64,000 nucleotides of DNA from Pseudomonas sp. DC1.2 (GCF_034351645.1 NZ_CP133782.1:873001-937000); one strand, 5' to 3'; positions 17,673-26,715 are shown, counted from the first letter of the stretch. The notes: generated from the sequence alone by a model not told the origin. Program-made: numbers and translations.

Positions 17673-17705
17673 CGTGTGGTGTACCTCATCAGCCGGTTAG
17701 GCGTG

Positions 17706-17735
17706 CCCGGCTTCCCTGGGGTCAGGGAGGCCGGG
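17706..17735 (-). promoter_or_regulatory. Intergenic hairpin between dppA and dppB
   Basis: CCCGGCTTCCCTG, a 4-nt loop and CAGGGAGGCCGGG form a 13-bp stem with one wobble pair. There is no T-tract on the minus strand after it. Such hairpins after binding-protein genes usually protect the upstream mRNA or reduce translocon expression, so binding protein exceeds permease. Confidence 0.7.
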
Positions 17736-17745
17736 AGTTTCTTAT

Positions 17746-19341
17746 CTACTTCACCTGGGTGGTGGCGAAGTTATTAGTGGTGAGGGGGCTAATGTGATAG
17801 CCCTCTACGTTGTTGCGCATGGCGGTAAACATACGGGTGTGGGCCATGCTGATCCATGGCTGATCCTGGTTAAAGATCACTTGGGCTTCTTCGTACAGTT
17901 TGGCACGTTCGGCCGGATCAACTTTAGCCCGAGCTTCGTCGATCAGCCCTTGGAATTTCTCGTTGCACCAGCGGGCGTAGTTTTCGCCGTTCTTCGCCGC
18001 TTCGCAACTGAGCATAGGCGTCAGGAAGTTATCCGGGTCGCCGTTGTCGCCCGCCCATCCGGCAGACACCATGTCGTGCTCACCGTTTTTGGCGCGCTTG
18101 AGCATTTCGCCCCATTCCATGACGCGGATATCAATCTTGATCCCGACTTGCGCCAGGTCCGCCTGCATCATCTGTGCGCCGAGCATCGGGTTCGGGTTGG
18201 TTGGACCGCCGCCGTTGCGGGTGAACAGGGTAAACGTGGTGCCTTGCGGTACGCCGGCTTCCTTGAGCAAGGCACGAGCCTTGTCGAGGTCACGCGGCGG
18301 GTTTTTCAAGTCATGGTTGTAGCCCAACAGCGTGTCCGGGTACGGGTTGACCGCGACCGTAGCGTTACCTTTGCCGAACAGCGCATTGACGTAAGCCGCT
18401 TTGTCGAACGCGATGTCGATGGCTTTACGCACTCGCACATCACTCATGTACTTGTGAGTGGTGTTCATCGCGATGTACGAAACGGTCATCGCGTTCAGTT
18501 CATCGACTTTCAGGTTCGGGTCTTTCTTGATGCTCGGGATGTCATCCGGTTTCGGATACAGCGCGATCTGGCACTCGTTGGCCTTGAGTTTTTGCAGGCG
18601 CACGTTGTTGTCGGTGGCGATGGCCAGGATCAGCGCCTCAGCCGGTGGTTTGCCACGGAAGTATTCCGGATTGGCCTTGAAGCGCACCTGAGCATCCTTG
18701 GCGTAGCGCTGGAAGATAAACGGCCCGGTGCCAATTGGCTTGCTGTTCAGATCGCCGGTCTTGTTGGCCTTGAGCAACTGATCGGCGTACTCGGCGGAGT
18801 AGATCGAGGAGAAGGCCATGGCGATGTCGGCCAGGAACGGCGCTTCGCGGCGAGTCAGGGTGAATTTGACGGTATTGTCGTCAACTTTCTCGACGCTTTT
18901 CAGCAGTTCCTTGAAGCCCATGCTTTCAAAGTACGGGAAGCCCACGCTCGACAGTTTGTGCCACGGATGGTTTGGGTCCAGTTGACGCTGGAAGCTCCAG
19001 ACCACGTCGTCGGCATTCATGTCGCGGGTCGGCTTGAAGTAATCGGTGGTGTGGAACTTGACGCCTTTGCGCAGGTGGAACGTGTAGTTCAGACCGTCTT
19101 CGCTGATGTCCCAGGAGTCGGCCAGTGCCGGAACCACTTCGGTGGTGCCGGGCTTGAAGTCCGCCAGACGATTGAAGATGGTTTCGGCCACCGCATCGGC
19201 TGTGACTGCAGTCGTGTACTGGACCATATCGAAGCCTTCCGGACTGGCTTCGGTGCAGACCACCAAGGGTTTGGCCGAAACGCCAACAGCGACACTCAGC
19301 AACGCGGCAGCGATGGCCGCACGTAGGGGAAGCATTTTCAT
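17746..19341 (-). CDS. dppA: Dipeptide-binding protein DppA (paralogue next to the translocon)
   Basis: Periplasmic SBP family 5 protein, 531 residues. The signal peptide MKMLPLRAAIAAALLSVAVGVSA is followed by KPLVVCTEASPEGFDMVQYTT, the typical DppA mature start, then DSWDISEDGLNYTFHLRKGVKFH. The ATG at 19341 has GAGG 7 nt upstream and is preferred over the TTG one codon earlier. It is the nearest of four paralogues to dppB and matches the place of PA4502. Compared with the other three it is the most different, with PEGFDMVQYTTAVTADA where the others have PAGFD. Confidence 0.94.
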   Translation of the reverse strand: MKMLPLRAAIAAALLSVAVGVSAKPLVVCTEASPEGFDMVQYTTAVTADAVAETIFNRLADFKPGTTEVVPALADSWDISEDGLNYTFHLRKGVKFHTTDYFKPTRDMNADDVVWSFQRQLDPNHPWHKLSSVGFPYFESMGFKELLKSVEKVDDNTVKFTLTRREAPFLADIAMAFSSIYSAEYADQLLKANKTGDLNSKPIGTGPFIFQRYAKDAQVRFKANPEYFRGKPPAEALILAIATDNNVRLQKLKANECQIALYPKPDDIPSIKKDPNLKVDELNAMTVSYIAMNTTHKYMSDVRVRKAIDIAFDKAAYVNALFGKGNATVAVNPYPDTLLGYNHDLKNPPRDLDKARALLKEAGVPQGTTFTLFTRNGGGPTNPNPMLGAQMMQADLAQVGIKIDIRVMEWGEMLKRAKNGEHDMVSAGWAGDNGDPDNFLTPMLSCEAAKNGENYARWCNEKFQGLIDEARAKVDPAERAKLYEEAQVIFNQDQPWISMAHTRMFTAMRNNVEGYHISPLTTNNFATTQVK

Positions 19342-19370
19342 CAAGAACCCTCTGCAATCAGTTGAACAGG

Positions 19371-19408
19371 AAAAAACCCGACGGCCGACTCGTCATGAGT
19401 CAGCCGTC
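19371..19408 (-). terminator. Terminator between opdP and dppA
   Basis: On the minus strand GACGGC.GACTC pairs with GAGTC.GCCGTC across a 5-nt loop, then GGGTTTTTT follows. It lies just after the opdP stop and 29 bp before the dppA start, so transcription from opdP into dppA should be reduced. Confidence 0.85.
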
Positions 19409-19418
19409 AGGTGGCGTT

Positions 19419-20831
19419 TTACAAAATGTTGAACGGGATGGTGGTCACGAGACGGAACTCGTTGAGGCTGCCGTCCGCCTGATTTTCACTGGCGCGGTGC
19501 GCGGTGTAGGTCGCGCGGATAGCGGTGGCTTTGAGCGGGCCGCTTTGTACGGCATAAGAAGCGCCGATGCCATATTCGTAATGGTGTTCGCCGTTCATGT
19601 TTTTCACGTCGTAGGCGGTGCCGGTGTAGTGAGTACCGTCGATGCCCCAGCCGCGAGCCTGGTAGATGTTGAACTTCAGGCCCGGCACGCCGTATTCGGC
19701 CATGTTCAGACCGTAGGCCACCTGGAAGGATTTCTCGTTCGGGCCGTTAAAGTCGGACAGCAGGGAGTTGGCCAGGTAGATGCCGTTGGTTTCATGCAGG
19801 TAATCGAAGTACTCGTTACCGTCAATTTCCTGGTACGAGAACGTCAGGCTGTGCGCTTGGTGAGTCAGGCCGAACGACAGGGAGTAGGCGTCGTTGTCGA
19901 TCACACCCATCTCTTTTTTGCCGGTGTCGACGGTTTTGTAGTAGTTCAGGCCAGTGGTCAGGCTCAGTACATTGCTGTCACCCAGTTCGTGGGTGGCGCC
20001 GAAGTAGTACTGGTTCCAGAAATCTTCAACCTTGGAGGCGTAGAGGCTGGTCTTCAGGCTTTTCAGCGGCTGGTAGTTCAGGCCGACGATGCTGACGCGA
20101 TCGGTTTCTGCGCCGTTGTTGGTGTACTCGGAGCGGAATTTCGACAGGCTTTCTTCGGTACGCGGGGATACGCGGTCGAAGGTGCCTGCGTCGAACGACA
20201 GGCCGTTCAGCTCTTCGCTGTGCAGGCTCACACCTTCAAAGCTCGACGGCAGTGCGCGGTTGCCGATGTTATCGACAATTGGCGTACTGAAGTTCTGGCG
20301 GCCGGCGGTCAGTGTGGTGTTCGAGACGCGGAACTTGACGTTGGCCAGGCCCAGTTTGCTCCACTGGCCTTGAGCATCGCCGCCTTCGGTGGTCAGGGTG
20401 CGGTTGTTGCCTGCGCCTGGACGAGAGCCCGGTGCGCCGCCGTTGTTGGACGCCAGGTCCTTGTGATCGCGCTCCAGCGCCACGGCGTTGTAGGCGGCGA
20501 CTTCAGTGCTGACACCGACAGTGCCTTGAGTGAAGCCGGAGGTGTAGTTGACAATAGTGCCCTGGACCCAGTTGATGCGGCGGTCAGTTGGCGTCGCTAC
20601 ACCGTCTTTGCGGTAGGTGAACTTGCCGCCACGATGCAGTTGCTCGTTGGCGTACCAGTTACGGGTGGTGCCTTTGACGGTTGAACCTTCAACAAAGCCG
20701 GATGCGTCGGCTTGGGCGCTGGCGGTGTTGACGGTAACCGGGGTGAAATCCTGGCTCTGGGTTTGCGCATACGCCGTAGCGGTGATGCTGCTGATGGCCA
20801 TGGCCAGGATCGCGGTGCTGCTCAGTTTCAT
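19419..20831 (-). CDS. opdP: OprD-family porin (OpdP-like) for dipeptides
   Basis: Outer-membrane substrate-specific porin of the OprD family, 470 residues. A signal peptide of about 22 residues (MKLSSTAILAMAISSITATAYA) is followed by beta-barrel sequence with the family motifs FVEGSTVKGTTRNWY, TQGTVGVSTEVAAYNAV and VKFRVSNTTLTAGRQNFSTPIVDN, and it ends in VTTIPFNIL, close to the usual terminal aromatic signature. It lies between dppA paralogues, as PA4501 opdP does in P. aeruginosa, where that porin admits dipeptides. The substrate here is inferred from this context. The start has GGAG at good spacing. Confidence 0.92.
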   Translation of the reverse strand: MKLSSTAILAMAISSITATAYAQTQSQDFTPVTVNTASAQADASGFVEGSTVKGTTRNWYANEQLHRGGKFTYRKDGVATPTDRRINWVQGTIVNYTSGFTQGTVGVSTEVAAYNAVALERDHKDLASNNGGAPGSRPGAGNNRTLTTEGGDAQGQWSKLGLANVKFRVSNTTLTAGRQNFSTPIVDNIGNRALPSSFEGVSLHSEELNGLSFDAGTFDRVSPRTEESLSKFRSEYTNNGAETDRVSIVGLNYQPLKSLKTSLYASKVEDFWNQYYFGATHELGDSNVLSLTTGLNYYKTVDTGKKEMGVIDNDAYSLSFGLTHQAHSLTFSYQEIDGNEYFDYLHETNGIYLANSLLSDFNGPNEKSFQVAYGLNMAEYGVPGLKFNIYQARGWGIDGTHYTGTAYDVKNMNGEHHYEYGIGASYAVQSGPLKATAIRATYTAHRASENQADGSLNEFRLVTTIPFNIL

Positions 20832-20915
20832 GGGTGACGCTCCTTTACTTTCTTTTTTTTTATGCCGGCTTTTTTTGTTGAGCTGGCTATTGGTGTTGAA
20901 CTCATTTAAGGCATC

Positions 20916-20927
20916 GCAAACGTTTGC
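20916..20927. promoter_or_regulatory. Palindromic operator candidate GCAAACGTTTGC
   Basis: A perfect 12-bp palindrome lies about 85 bp upstream of the opdP start. The sequence is the core of LacI/PurR-type operators (ACGCAAACGTTTGCGT in E. coli purR). It lies in the expected promoter region of opdP. No LacI-family gene is in the window. Confidence 0.45.
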
Positions 20928-21004
20928 TTAAGGCCTGATTGGCGAATTAAAGCAAAACGCTTGCCAGAGGGCGAAAATCGCCCCCGGCGTTACAGGTCTA
21001 TCGG

Positions 21005-22606
21005 TTATTGGTTGAGGCTGACACCCGAGAACACATTGCGACCGAAGGGGCTGACCTTGAACCCCTCGACGTTAGCGCTTAACGGCTGGTTGACCGTCGA
21101 GTGGGCGACCGGCGTGATCGGCACTTGCTGCTTGAGCAATTGCTGCGCCTGTTTGTAGAGCACGGTGCGTTGCTCACGGTCGGTGACGACTTTGGCCTGT
21201 TTGATCAGCGAGTCGTAAGCCGGATCACACCACATCGAGTAGTTGTTGCCGCCAATGGCGTCGCAGCTGTACAGCGTGCCCAGCCAGTTGTCTGGGTCAC
21301 CGTTGTCGCCGGTCCAGCCGATCAGGCTGATGTCGTGCTCGCCGTTCTTGGTGCGTTTGATGTACTCGCCCCATTCGTAGCTGACGATCTTGACCTTGAG
21401 ACCGATTTTCGCCCAGTCCGCCTGGAGCATCTCGGCCATCAACTTAGCGTTGGGGTTGTACGGCCGCTGCACCGGCATGGCCCAGAGGGTAATTTCGGTG
21501 CCTTCCTTGACGCCGGCAGCCTTGAGCAACTCTTTGGCTTTTTCCGGGTTATAGGGCGCGTCTTTGATGGCGTCGTCGTAGGACCATTGGGTCGGCGGCA
21601 TGGCGTTGACCGCCAACTGCCCGGCACCCTGATAAACAGCATTGAGGATGCTTTGCTTGTTCACTGCCATGTCGAGCGCCTGGCGCACTTCGAGCTGGTC
21701 GAATGGCTTATGGCGCACGTTGTAGGCGATGTAGCCCAGGTTGAACCCAGGCTTTTCGATAAGTTTGAGCTTCGGGTCGCTCTTCAGCGCAGCTACGTCA
21801 GCCGGGCGCGGGTGCAGGGTGATCTGGCATTCGTCGGCCCTGAGTTTTTGCACACGCACTGTCGCGTCGGTGTTGATCGCAAAAATCAAGTTGTCGAGCT
21901 TGACCCGGCTCGGGTCCCAGTATTGCTGGTTGCCGGTGTAACGGATGTTGGAGTCTTTCTGGTAACTCTTGAACACGAACGGCCCGGTGCCGATCGGTTT
22001 CTGGTTGATGTCGCTTGGTTTGCCGTCGGCCAGCAGTTTGTCGGCGTATTCGGCCGACAGGATGGCGGCGAAGCTCATGGCAATGTTCTGGATGAACGCG
22101 GCGTCCACGCTGTTGAGCGTCATGACCACGGTCAGCGGCCCGGTCTTCTCGACCCTGGCGATGTTCTTGTTCAGGCTCATCCCGTTGAAATAAGGGAACT
22201 CGGTAGGGTAAGCCTTACGGAAAGGTTGCTGCGGATCGAGCATGCGATTGAATGTGAACAGCACGTCATCGGCATTGAAATCACGGGTTGGGGAGAAATA
22301 AGCCGTGGTGTGGAACTTCACCCCTTCGCGCAGGTGGAAGGTGTACGTGAGGCCGTCTTCGGAAATATCCCAGCTCGTTGCAAGGCCTGGTACGACATTG
22401 GTTGCGCCTTTTTCAAACTCTGCCAGTCGGTTGTACAGCGGTTCGGCGGCGTCGTTATCGGTCGCAGTGGTGTACTGCGCCGTGTCGAAACCGGCGGGGC
22501 TGCCTTCCGAGCAGAACACCAGGCTGTTATTGGCGGCCTGGCTGATAGACGTGGCGGCCAACAGGCCTGTGCCGAGCACTATGGATAAAACCAAGGTATG
22601 GCGCAT
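21005..22606 (-). CDS. Dipeptide/peptide-binding protein (DppA paralogue 2)
   Basis: Periplasmic SBP family 5 protein, 533 residues. The signal peptide MRHTLVLSIVLGTGLLAATSISQA is followed by NNSLVFCSEGSPAGFDTAQYTT. Internal family motifs are ATSWDISEDGLTYTFHLREGVKFH, PIGTGPFVFKSYQKDSNIRY, SYEWGEYIKRTKNGEHD and GWTGDNGDPDNW. GAGGGAG precedes the ATG. It lies upstream of opdP and could share its transcript. It is closer to paralogues 3 and 4 than to the translocon-linked DppA, and probably gives the shared DppBCDF a different peptide preference, as shown for PA4496-PA4502 proteins in P. aeruginosa. Confidence 0.92.
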   Translation of the reverse strand: MRHTLVLSIVLGTGLLAATSISQAANNSLVFCSEGSPAGFDTAQYTTATDNDAAEPLYNRLAEFEKGATNVVPGLATSWDISEDGLTYTFHLREGVKFHTTAYFSPTRDFNADDVLFTFNRMLDPQQPFRKAYPTEFPYFNGMSLNKNIARVEKTGPLTVVMTLNSVDAAFIQNIAMSFAAILSAEYADKLLADGKPSDINQKPIGTGPFVFKSYQKDSNIRYTGNQQYWDPSRVKLDNLIFAINTDATVRVQKLRADECQITLHPRPADVAALKSDPKLKLIEKPGFNLGYIAYNVRHKPFDQLEVRQALDMAVNKQSILNAVYQGAGQLAVNAMPPTQWSYDDAIKDAPYNPEKAKELLKAAGVKEGTEITLWAMPVQRPYNPNAKLMAEMLQADWAKIGLKVKIVSYEWGEYIKRTKNGEHDISLIGWTGDNGDPDNWLGTLYSCDAIGGNNYSMWCDPAYDSLIKQAKVVTDREQRTVLYKQAQQLLKQQVPITPVAHSTVNQPLSANVEGFKVSPFGRNVFSGVSLNQ

Positions 22607-22905
22607 GACGCTCCCTCTTTTCAGTGTTTAACAATGAGCCGTCGTCCCGTCCAGGGACGTGGGGGATCACTGCGTTCAAACCATTGCATGCCGCAAACCG
22701 AAGGCGCACGCATCAACGGGTCAGATCCCGACGGTAGGGGCCGCGGGCCTGGCAGTAAATGCGGAACAGCCTGAAAAGCTCGTAGGAAAAGGCGACGCAG
22801 TGCAATCCGCTGTTGTAATCGGCAGTGGATTATGGTGTCGGAAAATCCCTACTTGCTCGGCAGATAAAACAACGGCGACGTTAAAAACGTCGCCGTTGCC
22901 ACACC
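22607..22905. other. Intergenic region between dppA paralogues 2 and 3
   Basis: About 300 bp. It contains the terminator of paralogue 3 at 22871-22897 and should hold a promoter for paralogue 2. No ORF with a ribosome site was found. Confidence 0.45.
22867..22897 (-). terminator. Terminator of dppA paralogue 3
   Basis: AACGGCGACGTT, a 3-nt loop and its exact inverse complement form a 12-bp stem, followed on the minus strand by GTTTTATC, 9 bp past the stop codon. Confidence 0.85.
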
Positions 22906-24531
22906 TTATTTGCTGACGCTGACGCCATAGAAGGAGTTCAAGCCGAATGGGCTGATCTTGAAATCCTGCACGTTGGCGCGCATGGGTTGATACACCGTCG
23001 AGTGTGCGATAGGTGTCATTGGAACGGCATCTTTGAGGACGTGTTGTGCCTCTTTGTACAGTTCGGTGCGCTTGGCCTGGTCTGTCGTGCGCTTGGCTTC
23101 TTTCACAAGGCCATCGAACTTCTTGTCGCACCACTTGGAGAAGTTGTTGCCGCTCAGCGAGTCGCAGCCAAACAGAACGTTGAGCCAGTTGTCCGGATCA
23201 CCATTGTCACCGCTCCAGCCAATGATCATGGCTTGGTTTTCGCCACCTTTGGAACGCTTGATGTACTCGCCCCACTCGTAGCTGGTGATCTTCACGTTCA
23301 GGCCGATTTTCTTCCAGTCGGACTGCAGCATTTCAGCCATCAGCTTCGCGTTCGGGTTGTACGGACGCTGTACCGGCATCGCCCACAGAACGATCTCGGT
23401 GCCTTCCTTGACGCCGGCTTCCTTGAGCAGCGCCTTGGCTTTCTCAGGGTCGTACTTGGCGTCCTTGATGGTGGTGTCGTAGGACCATTGGGTCGGCGGC
23501 ATGGCGTTGACGGCCAGTTGGCCTGCACCCTGGTAAACCGAATCAATGATCTGCGGCTTGTTGACCGCCATGTCCAGCGCCTGACGAACACGAAGGTCAG
23601 CCAGAGGGTTCTTTTCGTCGCTGCCTTTGACCTTGTCCATCACGTTGTAGGCGATGTAGCCCAGGTTGAAGCCGGCCTGGTCAGGCATCTTCAAGGATGG
23701 GTCTTCTTTCAGCGCTTTCAGGTCGGCTGGACGAGGGAACAGGGTGACCTGGCACTCGTTCTTTTTCAGCTTCTGAATACGTACCGACGGGTCGGTGGTG
23801 ATGGCGAAGATCAGGTTGTCGATCTTCACGTCTTCAGGCTTCCAGTAGTCCTTGTTCCCGGTGTAGCGGATGTTGGAGTCTTTCTGGTAGCTCTTGAACA
23901 CGAACGGGCCAGTACCGATCGGTTTCTGATTGATGTCGGCAGCCTTGCCTTCCTTGAGCAGCTGGGCAGCGTACTCGGCGGATTGCAGGGAGGCGAAGCT
24001 CATGGCCATGTTCTGGATGAACGCCGCGTCGACTTCTTTCAGGGTGAACTTGACGGTGTGGTCGTCGACTTTATCGATCTTGGTGATGTTGGTATCCATC
24101 CCCATGTCGGTAAAGTACGGGAATTCGGTCGGGTACGCTTTGCGGAACGGGTCATCCTTGTTAATCATGCGATTAAAGGTGAACAGCACGTCGTCGGCGT
24201 TGAAATTGCGAGTTGGGGTGAAATACGGCGTGGTATGGAACTTCACACCGTCACGCAGGTGGAAAGTGTACGTCAGGCCGTCCGGGGAAATATCCCAGCT
24301 GGTCGCCAAGCCAGGAATCACGGCGGTGCCGCCGCGCTCGAACTGGGTCAGGCGGTTGAACATGGTTTCTGCAGAGGCGTCGAAGTCGGTTCCGGTGGTG
24401 TACTGACCAGGATCAAAACCGGCCGGGCTCCCTTCGGAGCAAAACACCAGGTTAGTCGCCGCTTGGGCGAAAGGTGCGCTGGCTAATAAGCTGGCGCCGA
24501 CTAAAAACGGAATGACCGCGTGTTTAAGCAT
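22906..24531 (-). CDS. Dipeptide/peptide-binding protein (DppA paralogue 3)
   Basis: Periplasmic SBP family 5 protein, 541 residues. The start MLKHAVIPFLVGASLLASAPFAQA is a signal peptide preceded by GAGG 5 nt before ATG 24531; the frame stays open to 24660 but without a leader. Mature sequence begins ATNLVFCSEGSPAGFDPGQYTTG. It contains a small insertion relative to its paralogues (MDKVKGSDEKNPLADLRVRQALD against the shorter KPFDQLEVRQALD). It has its own terminator and a 259-bp upstream gap, so it is probably an independent unit. Confidence 0.92.
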   Translation of the reverse strand: MLKHAVIPFLVGASLLASAPFAQAATNLVFCSEGSPAGFDPGQYTTGTDFDASAETMFNRLTQFERGGTAVIPGLATSWDISPDGLTYTFHLRDGVKFHTTPYFTPTRNFNADDVLFTFNRMINKDDPFRKAYPTEFPYFTDMGMDTNITKIDKVDDHTVKFTLKEVDAAFIQNMAMSFASLQSAEYAAQLLKEGKAADINQKPIGTGPFVFKSYQKDSNIRYTGNKDYWKPEDVKIDNLIFAITTDPSVRIQKLKKNECQVTLFPRPADLKALKEDPSLKMPDQAGFNLGYIAYNVMDKVKGSDEKNPLADLRVRQALDMAVNKPQIIDSVYQGAGQLAVNAMPPTQWSYDTTIKDAKYDPEKAKALLKEAGVKEGTEIVLWAMPVQRPYNPNAKLMAEMLQSDWKKIGLNVKITSYEWGEYIKRSKGGENQAMIIGWSGDNGDPDNWLNVLFGCDSLSGNNFSKWCDKKFDGLVKEAKRTTDQAKRTELYKEAQHVLKDAVPMTPIAHSTVYQPMRANVQDFKISPFGLNSFYGVSVSK

Positions 24532-24790
24532 GTTGGCCTCATGATTTGTTGTCATTTTTGGAATTTGAGGACGACCTCGTGAGTCGTTCCTGCGGATACT
24601 TATGCAGGGGCCATACCCATTGCAAGATGTTGAATGACTGCAAGCCTTAAACAGTGGCACGAACGTACCTTAATGTCGCATATGTATAAATATTGACGCA
24701 TTTGACCGTTTGCGCCGGCTTTTTACGGTGCAAACGGCGCACTCGAGTGGGGCGATCGGGGCTCTTCATGCACCCGGTTGGCGCGCGGTG
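24532..24790. other. Intergenic region between dppA paralogues 3 and 4
   Basis: About 260 bp. CCGTTTGC at 24704-24711 and GCAAACGG at 24728-24735 form an inverted repeat that could end transcription of paralogue 4, though without a T-tract. A/T-rich sequence around 24680-24700 may hold the promoter of paralogue 3. Confidence 0.4.
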
Positions 24791-26392
24791 TTACTTATTT
24801 ATACCCACGCCGTAGAAGGGTGTGAGGCCAAAAGGGCTGATTTTGAAGTCGGTGACTTCCTTGCGCAGAGGCTGGAACACCGTCGAGTTGGCAATCGGTG
24901 TAATGGGCACCTGTTGTTTAAGAATTTTTTGCGCCTGTTGATACAGTTTTACCCGTTCGTCACGATCCGTGGCCACTTTGGCCTGCTGAATCAGCTTGTC
25001 GTAAGCGGGGTCACACCACTTGGCGTAGTTACTGCCTTTTACCGCCGCGCAGCTGTACAAAACACCGAGCCAGTTGTCTGGATCACCGTTGTCGCCGGTC
25101 CAGCCGTAGATCATTGCGTCGTGTTCGCCGTTTTTGGCGCGCTTGATGTATTCGCCCCATTCATAGCTGACGATGTTGGCCTTGATCCCAACCTTGTCCC
25201 AATCCTGCTGGATCATCTGCGCCGACATCCGCGCGTTCGGGTTGGAGGCACGCTGCACGGTCATCGCCCACAGATTAATAGTCGTACCCGGTGCAACCCC
25301 GGCTTCTTTGAGTAACGCCTTCGCCTTGGTCGGGTCGTAGGGCGCGTCCTTGATCGTCGGGTCATACGACCATTGCGCTGGTGGCAGCGCGTTCTGGGCG
25401 AGTTGGCCAGCGCTTTGGTAGACCGCTTTGATGATCGCTGGCTTGTCGATGGCCATGTCCAGCGCCTGGCGGACCTTGAGCTGGTCGAGTGGCGGATGGG
25501 TCACGTTGTACGCGAGGAAGCCGAGGTTGAAACCAGCCTGCTTTAGCACGGTCAGGTTCGGGTCTTTCTCCATCACTTCGATGTCGGCCGGGCGCGGATA
25601 GCCGCTGACCTGGCACTCGCCAGCCTTGAGCTTCTGCAAACGCACGGCGGCGTCCGGTGTGATCGAGAACACCAGGTTGTCGATTTTCACGTCCTCGGGT
25701 TTCCAGTACGCCTTGTTGGCGGCGTAGCGGATTTGCGAGTCCTTCTGATAACGCTTGAACACGAACGGGCCAGTGCCTACGGGCTTCTGGTTGATGTCCG
25801 CAGCCATGCCTTCCTTTAATAGCTTCGCGCCGTACTCAGCGAACTGTAGCGAGGCGAAGCTCATGGCCAGGTTTTGGATAAACGCGGCGTCGGTGTTGTT
25901 CAGACTGAAGCGCACGGTGTGATCGTCGATCTTGTCGACGCTCTTGATCGTTTTGTTCAGGTCCATGTCGGTGAAGTACGGCGATTCGGCGGGGTAGGCT
26001 TTGCGGAACGCGTTTTCAGGGTCGAGCAGACGCTGGAAGGTGAACAACACGTCGTCGGCGTTGAAGTCCCGGGTCGGGGTGAAGTAGTCGGTGGTGTGGA
26101 ACTTCACGCCATCGCGCAGGTGAAAGGTGTAGCTGAGGCCATCCTTGCTCACGTCCCAGCTGGTCGCCAGGCCAGGCTCGACTTCGGTGCCGCCGCGTTT
26201 GAATTGGGTGAGTCGGTTGAAGACGGTTTCGGCCGAGGCGTCGAAGTCGGTGCCGCTGGTGTATTGGCTGGGGTCGAAGCCGGCTGGGCTGGCTTCGGAA
26301 CAGTACACCAGGGTAGTGGCAGCTTGGGCGAACGGCGCCGTTGTGGCCAAGGCCAGGGCGAGCAACAGTGGTTTAGCGGTGGTTCTTTGCAT
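24791..26392 (-). CDS. Dipeptide/peptide-binding protein (DppA paralogue 4)
   Basis: Periplasmic SBP family 5 protein, 533 residues. The signal peptide MQRTTAKPLLLALALATTAPFAQA is followed by ATTLVYCSEASPAGFDPSQYTSG. Shared motifs include ATSWDVSKDGLSYTFHLRDGVKFH, PVGTGPFVFKRYQKDSQIRY and GWTGDNGDPDNWLGVLYSC. It is the most distal gene of the dpp locus. A GGGGA site precedes the ATG. The mdpA metallodipeptidase and psdR regulator genes found beside this locus in P. aeruginosa are not present in the window. Confidence 0.92.
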   Translation of the reverse strand: MQRTTAKPLLLALALATTAPFAQAATTLVYCSEASPAGFDPSQYTSGTDFDASAETVFNRLTQFKRGGTEVEPGLATSWDVSKDGLSYTFHLRDGVKFHTTDYFTPTRDFNADDVLFTFQRLLDPENAFRKAYPAESPYFTDMDLNKTIKSVDKIDDHTVRFSLNNTDAAFIQNLAMSFASLQFAEYGAKLLKEGMAADINQKPVGTGPFVFKRYQKDSQIRYAANKAYWKPEDVKIDNLVFSITPDAAVRLQKLKAGECQVSGYPRPADIEVMEKDPNLTVLKQAGFNLGFLAYNVTHPPLDQLKVRQALDMAIDKPAIIKAVYQSAGQLAQNALPPAQWSYDPTIKDAPYDPTKAKALLKEAGVAPGTTINLWAMTVQRASNPNARMSAQMIQQDWDKVGIKANIVSYEWGEYIKRAKNGEHDAMIYGWTGDNGDPDNWLGVLYSCAAVKGSNYAKWCDPAYDKLIQQAKVATDRDERVKLYQQAQKILKQQVPITPIANSTVFQPLRKEVTDFKISPFGLTPFYGVGINK

Positions 26393-26605
26393 GAAGTCCC
26401 CAGAGGATTTGCGTAGAGGTGTTTTCCTGAGAGTAGCGTTCTTGACGGGTTGGGCGGAAATATCGTTTTTTTAGGGGGACTGCTGTGTCTGGGCATAGTT
26501 AGGGATGGCGGCCTGACAGAGCAAGAATGAAAGCAGGCGAGCGGACACTCGGCTTGATGAGTCATGAAAGACGGGTGGGTGTGCGGTTCTGCTTTTGAGA
26601 TCGAT

Positions 26606-26630
26606 AGGAGCAAGCCTGCTCGCGAAAGCA
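26606..26630. repeat. Single REP-like palindrome
   Basis: GGAGCAAGCCTGCTCGC with a GAAAGC tail is the common P. fluorescens-group repetitive extragenic palindrome, here as one copy. Confidence 0.6.
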
Positions 26631-26660
26631 GCGAATTGATGAGCACGAAATCTGAAAGGC

Positions 26661-26696
26661 AATAAAAAACGGCGATCATTCAGGTGATCGCCGTTT
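26661..26696 (-). terminator. Terminator of the SIMPL-domain gene
   Basis: On the minus strand AAACGGCGATCA, a 6-nt loop and TGATCGCCGTTT form a 12-bp stem followed by TTTATT, about 20 bp past the stop codon. Confidence 0.9.
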
Positions 26697-26715
26697 GTGG
26701 GGATGGGTTATCGAA

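Larger units (their letters stand above)
26393..26715. other. Intergenic region between dppA paralogue 4 and the SIMPL gene
   Basis: About 320 bp. It contains the promoter region of paralogue 4, a single REP-like palindrome (GAGCAAGCCTGCTCGCGAAAGC, around 26606-26630) and the terminator of the upstream SIMPL-domain gene. The ORFs seen here on the minus strand overlap the dppA start and have no coding features. Confidence 0.5.

Noticed and set aside
17794..24486. Three plus-strand ORFs of about 500 codons opposite the dppA genes
   Set aside because: They repeat in the same position opposite each paralogue because the sense genes are conserved; they are not independent proteins.
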